A stretch of DNA of 9,872 bases from Candidatus Zixiibacteriota bacterium. GTDB taxonomy: Bacteria; Zixibacteria; MSB-5A5; GN15; FEB-12. This document shows, piece by piece, positions 7,086-9,872 of this stretch. Each line of letters opens with the position of its first letter. Within the stretch, counting starts at the first letter, position 1. The translations under genes were made by a program, and so were the position numbers. The notes under the pieces were generated by a model. That model was not told where the DNA came from, searched no databases, and worked only from the letters and a program-made list of their open reading frames with translations. The stretch spans positions 1 to 9,872 of the forward strand of contig JAUVAR010000079.1 in NCBI GenBank assembly GCA_030591625.1. The letters run 5' to 3'.

Positions 7086-7144
7086 CATGCCTGCCGGAGC
7101 CTCTGAAAACCGATTCGACTGAACAGAAGACAGGATATATAAAG

Positions 7145-8965
7145 ATGACTAGTGCTTTACACGAAGATGAAAAAACTGATATAAATGAAAAAGAGCTGAC
7201 GCCAAGGGAGTCGTTTGGGCAGTTGATACCGTTTCTGGCGGTCCATTCGAAACCTCTTATGGTCTGCCTTGTGCTATTAGTTTTAGTTACCGCAGCTACC
7301 CTTGCCTGGCCCTGGCTGGTAAGACAGGTGATTGATGGACCTATAACAGGACAGCTTGCTCTGCCCGAAGGAACTCGGGATGCAACCGAGATTTACTATT
7401 TTGGGCTGGCTATAATATTATTACAGCTATTTACGCTGGTGCTTCAATATGTCCAATATGTGAAGCTTGAGATAATTGGTCAGGATATTATGCTCGATCT
7501 CAAGCAGAAGCTTTTCGATCATGTTTTGACTCTTGATGTCTCATTCTTTGATCGTAATCCGGTCGGAAGACTAATGGCTCGGATTGAATCTGATACCGAA
7601 TCGCTTCGCTTGCTCTTCACCAATACAGTTGTACTGGTGGTGGGGGATCTCTTGCTCATGATTGGTCTGTATGCTGTCATGTTCTATGTTGAGTGGCGGG
7701 TAGCTCTGACTGTATTTCTCTTTGTACCGCTATTGGCTGTGATGATGTTTATCTCCCACAAGATAACAACACCACGATTTATTGTCGTACGAAAAAAAAT
7801 GGCTGAAGTAACCGCAACTCTTGCAGAACTCATACAGGGGATGTCGATCATTCAGATCTTTCATCGCGGAGAATATGCCCGAGGGAAAGTTTATAAAACA
7901 AGCGAAGACAAATTCTCCGAAGATGCCTGGGTAAATATAGCTGTAGTCATATTTTTCAATACGATCTTCTTTTTAGAATATGTCAAGATTGGTGCCGTAT
8001 TGCTGCTTGGTGGACTTTTGGATCTCTCTGCAGGGACAATAGTACTATTTGTTCTATTGATCTGGAAAGAATTTGATCCCATCGCTCGCACCGCCGATCA
8101 GCTTGGTAATTTCCAGAAAGGAATCGCGGGGGCAACAAGGGTCTTCACGCTGTTGAATGTGAAGCCAAGTTTGCTCGAAGCGGTTCGTCCGGTTGAATGG
8201 AAATCTCTTAAAAGTGAAATCAGATTTGAAAATGTCTGGTTCTCTTATACCGATGAAGAAGACTGGATATTAAAGGATGTCAGCTTCGAAATCAAAGTTG
8301 GAAACAGAGTTGCACTTGCAGGCGTCACGGGAGGTGGCAAGAGTACAATAATAAATCTGCTCCTGCGTTTCTATGACCCTCAAAAAGGACGAATAACTGT
8401 TGACGGAATAGATATTCGTGAAATTAGATTATCCGATCTAAGAAAACGATTCGCTCTGGTGTTACAGGATATCATTCTCTTTCCGGGGAATATTTCTGCC
8501 AATATCGGTCTTGAGGCCGAAGGATGCACTCCTGAGATGATTGAGCATGCTGCAAAAGTTGTTGAAGCAGACACCTTCATCCAACGCTTGCCCGATAAGT
8601 ACGACACTAAAGTGTCGGAGAAAGGTGCCAATTTCAGTCGAGGTGAACGACAGTTGCTTTCGTTTGCGAGAGCTTTGGCGGTTGATCCTGATCTTTTGAT
8701 TTTGGATGAAGCAACGAGCTCCGTTGACCCCGCAACTGAACGTACAATTCAGTCATCGTTGACAAGACTGATGAAAGACCGCACCTCGCTTATCATCGCT
8801 CATCGTCTCACAACAATACTTGATGTCGATCAAATTATGGTATTGCGTCATGGTGAGATTGTCGAACGAGGCACCCATACTGAATTGATACTGCAGGATG
8901 GTTACTACTCTAAGTTGTTCCATTTGCAGTTCAAAAATAAATTGAAGGAAGAAACAAATGATTAG
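7145..8965 (+). CDS. ABC exporter half-transporter (membrane plus ATPase), subunit 1 of a probable heterodimer
   Basis: This 606-residue inner-membrane protein combines a six-helix exporter domain (about 28-330) with a C-terminal ATPase (about 358-595), typical of multidrug or lipid exporters. ATPase motifs: Walker A GVTGGGKST (393-401), Q-loop Q441, signature FSRGE (497-501) in place of LSGGQ, Walker B LLILDE (517-522) with catalytic E522, D-loop SSVD (525-528) and H-loop H553. An intact catalytic Glu with a degenerate signature is the pattern of the TM288/BmrD-type subunit of heterodimeric exporters. The cytosolic coupling stretch FFDRNPVGRLMARIESDT (134-151) is typical of the family. ATG 7145 is preceded by AGGA at 7132-7135. 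Its 3' end overlaps the next exporter gene by 8 nt, indicating translational coupling. Expression is probably controlled by the upstream attenuator. The substrate is unknown. Confidence 0.95.
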   Translation: MTSALHEDEKTDINEKELTPRESFGQLIPFLAVHSKPLMVCLVLLVLVTAATLAWPWLVRQVIDGPITGQLALPEGTRDATEIYYFGLAIILLQLFTLVLQYVQYVKLEIIGQDIMLDLKQKLFDHVLTLDVSFFDRNPVGRLMARIESDTESLRLLFTNTVVLVVGDLLLMIGLYAVMFYVEWRVALTVFLFVPLLAVMMFISHKITTPRFIVVRKKMAEVTATLAELIQGMSIIQIFHRGEYARGKVYKTSEDKFSEDAWVNIAVVIFFNTIFFLEYVKIGAVLLLGGLLDLSAGTIVLFVLLIWKEFDPIARTADQLGNFQKGIAGATRVFTLLNVKPSLLEAVRPVEWKSLKSEIRFENVWFSYTDEEDWILKDVSFEIKVGNRVALAGVTGGGKSTIINLLLRFYDPQKGRITVDGIDIREIRLSDLRKRFALVLQDIILFPGNISANIGLEAEGCTPEMIEHAAKVVEADTFIQRLPDKYDTKVSEKGANFSRGERQLLSFARALAVDPDLLILDEATSSVDPATERTIQSSLTRLMKDRTSLIIAHRLTTILDVDQIMVLRHGEIVERGTHTELILQDGYYSKLFHLQFKNKLKEETND

Positions 8966-9872
8966 ACATATACGATGGCTCTGGCAGTTCTACAGGCAGC
9001 ATAAAACTGTTCTGGCAGTACTCCTGTTATTGACACCGATTCAAGCAGCTGTGCAGGTCACAATACCCCGGATGCTTGGCTTCACAGTCGATTATTTGCG
9101 AACCGGTGTTGTTGATGATCATTGGCTTGCACAGATTTTTGTTAATTTTGGCGAAAAATATGAATTCAGCGTGGTGACATCATTTGCAATCGGTTTTGTT
9201 GCTCTTGGTTTTTGCGGGTTTAGTCTATATACAGTTTTTCAAACTTCCCGGGCTTGGATGAACTGTCGTCTTGAATGGCATTTCAGACAACATTCGTTTG
9301 ATAGTATTACACTCAAAGGTCCTGATTTTTATAATAAATACCGGACTGGTGATATTGTTACACGCCTGACCGACGATGTAGCCGAGAAACTATCATGGTT
9401 TGCATGTAGTGGTATTTTTAGAACGTACGAAGCGCTCCTGAATATAATCTTTGTTCTCATCATGATGATCTCGATTGATCCGGGTCTGACATTTTGGACC
9501 GCCGGTCCGCTTCCAATATTGATTGTTGTTTTCTTCATGAGTGCATCGCTGCTCGACAAGAGATACGCTTTGCTTCAGAAGAAAATCTCAAGCTTCAACG
9601 ATATCATTGAAGCCTGTATTTCAGGAATTCGTGTTGTTCGTTCGTATGTACTGGAACCTGCGCAACGTGAACGGTTTAACGAAGCGGCAAAAGAACGTCG
9701 TCGGGCAGAAATTGATACTGTAAAGTCGAGTCGGATGGTTGATTCACTTTATAATTATATCTGGCAGTTTGGAGTTGTCATTGTTCTGGTTGTGGGTGGA
9801 TGGAGAGTTCTCTTTACCGGTCTTTCAATTGGTGATCTGGCAACCTTTATCTATTACGTCGTATGGCTTGTC
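8958..9872 (+). CDS. ABC exporter half-transporter, second subunit, N-terminal part
   Basis: The frame is open from ATG 8958 through the window end (305 codons). AAGGAA at 8945-8950 is a good ribosome binding site with a 7-nt spacer, and the ATG overlaps the preceding gene's end. Only the transmembrane domain is visible: hydrophobic segments near 18-35, 80-97, 160-175, 183-200 and 265-282. It also has the exporter coupling motif FYNKYRTGDIVTRLTDDV (about 121-138) and the intracellular-loop motif SGIRVVRSY. It resembles the BmrC/TM287 side of heterodimeric exporters. If so, its unseen ATPase should carry a canonical LSGGQ and an Asp instead of the catalytic Glu. It presumably pairs with the product of the overlapping upstream gene in the inner membrane. 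Confidence 0.92.
   Translation, partial: MIRHIRWLWQFYRQHKTVLAVLLLLTPIQAAVQVTIPRMLGFTVDYLRTGVVDDHWLAQIFVNFGEKYEFSVVTSFAIGFVALGFCGFSLYTVFQTSRAWMNCRLEWHFRQHSFDSITLKGPDFYNKYRTGDIVTRLTDDVAEKLSWFACSGIFRTYEALLNIIFVLIMMISIDPGLTFWTAGPLPILIVVFFMSASLLDKRYALLQKKISSFNDIIEACISGIRVVRSYVLEPAQRERFNEAAKERRRAEIDTVKSSRMVDSLYNYIWQFGVVIVLVVGGWRVLFTGLSIGDLATFIYYVVWLV

Larger units (their letters stand above)
6876..7086 (+). ncRNA. Leader RNA with transcription attenuator of the ABC exporter operon
   Basis: Four segments show alternative pairing. Segment 1 is 6929-6936, segment 2 is 6995-7004, segment 3 is 7051-7062 and segment 4 is 7069-7080. Pairing 1:2 is 6 Watson-Crick pairs (CGTCGT with ACGACG) plus two G-U. 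Pairing 2:3 is 8 bp (ACGACGGG 6997-7004 with CCCGTCGT 7053-7060) plus a G-U. Pairing 3:4 is the terminator stem. Forming 2:3 excludes both 1:2 and 3:4. A 5' hairpin (AGGTCC 6888-6893 with GGACCT 6903-6908) and a 7-bp hairpin (7014-7020 with 7035-7041) complete the leader. A 23-codon ORF overlaps segment 2. The layout matches ribosome-mediated attenuation by logic, not by similarity to any family I recognise. Confidence 0.6.

Noticed and set aside
6876..7086. Known riboswitch, 6S RNA or RNase P RNA as the explanation for the leader
   Set aside because: I could not find the conserved cores of those families that I know, and the ORF plus alternative pairings are explained more simply by attenuation. 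A covariance-model search would settle it.
8380..8631. 83-codon minus-strand frame opposite the ABC ATPase domain
   Set aside because: It overlaps the conserved Q-loop-to-signature region of the ABC gene, so codon constraint there explains the open frame.

Overview
The window looks like a chromosomal segment from an uncultured or poorly studied Gram-negative (diderm) bacterium. The evidence is a TolC-type outer-membrane protein, several Sec signal peptides, moderately AT-rich DNA, and a very large secreted M6 metalloprotease with C-terminal Fn3-like modules. That style of protein is common in the FCB superphylum and neighbouring candidate phyla (Zixibacteria, Marinimicrobia and Latescibacteria relatives). 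The phylum guess is weak inference. I saw no rRNA, tRNA, CRISPR array, transposase or phage gene.

Layout: (1) 1-2848, minus strand: a secreted M6 (immune-inhibitor-A-like) zinc metalloprotease whose 3' end lies beyond the left edge. (2) 2849-3195: a divergent intergenic region with a good promoter for the protease and a repeat/hairpin element on the other side. (3) 3196-3843, plus strand: a CDP-alcohol phosphatidyltransferase (phospholipid head-group synthesis). (4) 3854-6196, minus strand, convergent with it: an unusual 780-residue protein that joins a periplasmic ABC-type substrate-binding domain to a TolC-like outer-membrane channel. It uses a TTG start whose Shine-Dalgarno lies inside a 42-nt symmetrical palindrome. 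(5) 6292-6669, minus strand: a single-domain CheY-like response regulator upstream of the fusion gene on the same strand. (6) 6670-7144: a divergent control region. (7) 7145-8965 and 8958 to the right edge, plus strand: two overlapping genes for the half-transporters of a probable heterodimeric ABC exporter; the second is cut by the window end.

The most interesting part is 6839-7086, ahead of the ABC exporter. A TTGACA-type promoter is followed by a 23-codon leader ORF and then an intrinsic terminator. Four short segments are mutually complementary (1:2, 2:3 and 3:4), the logic of trp-style or antibiotic-responsive ribosome-mediated attenuation. Segment 2 lies in codons 16-18 of the leader ORF, and segment 1 lies just before its ribosome binding site, so ribosome position could decide whether the exporter genes are transcribed. 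I infer that the exporter is induced by translation stress or by an antibiotic.

Taken together, 3854-9872 may be an efflux locus: a ligand-binding outer-membrane channel and a receiver protein on one strand, and a heterodimeric ABC exporter under attenuation control on the other. Functional linkage across the divergent promoter region is inference only.
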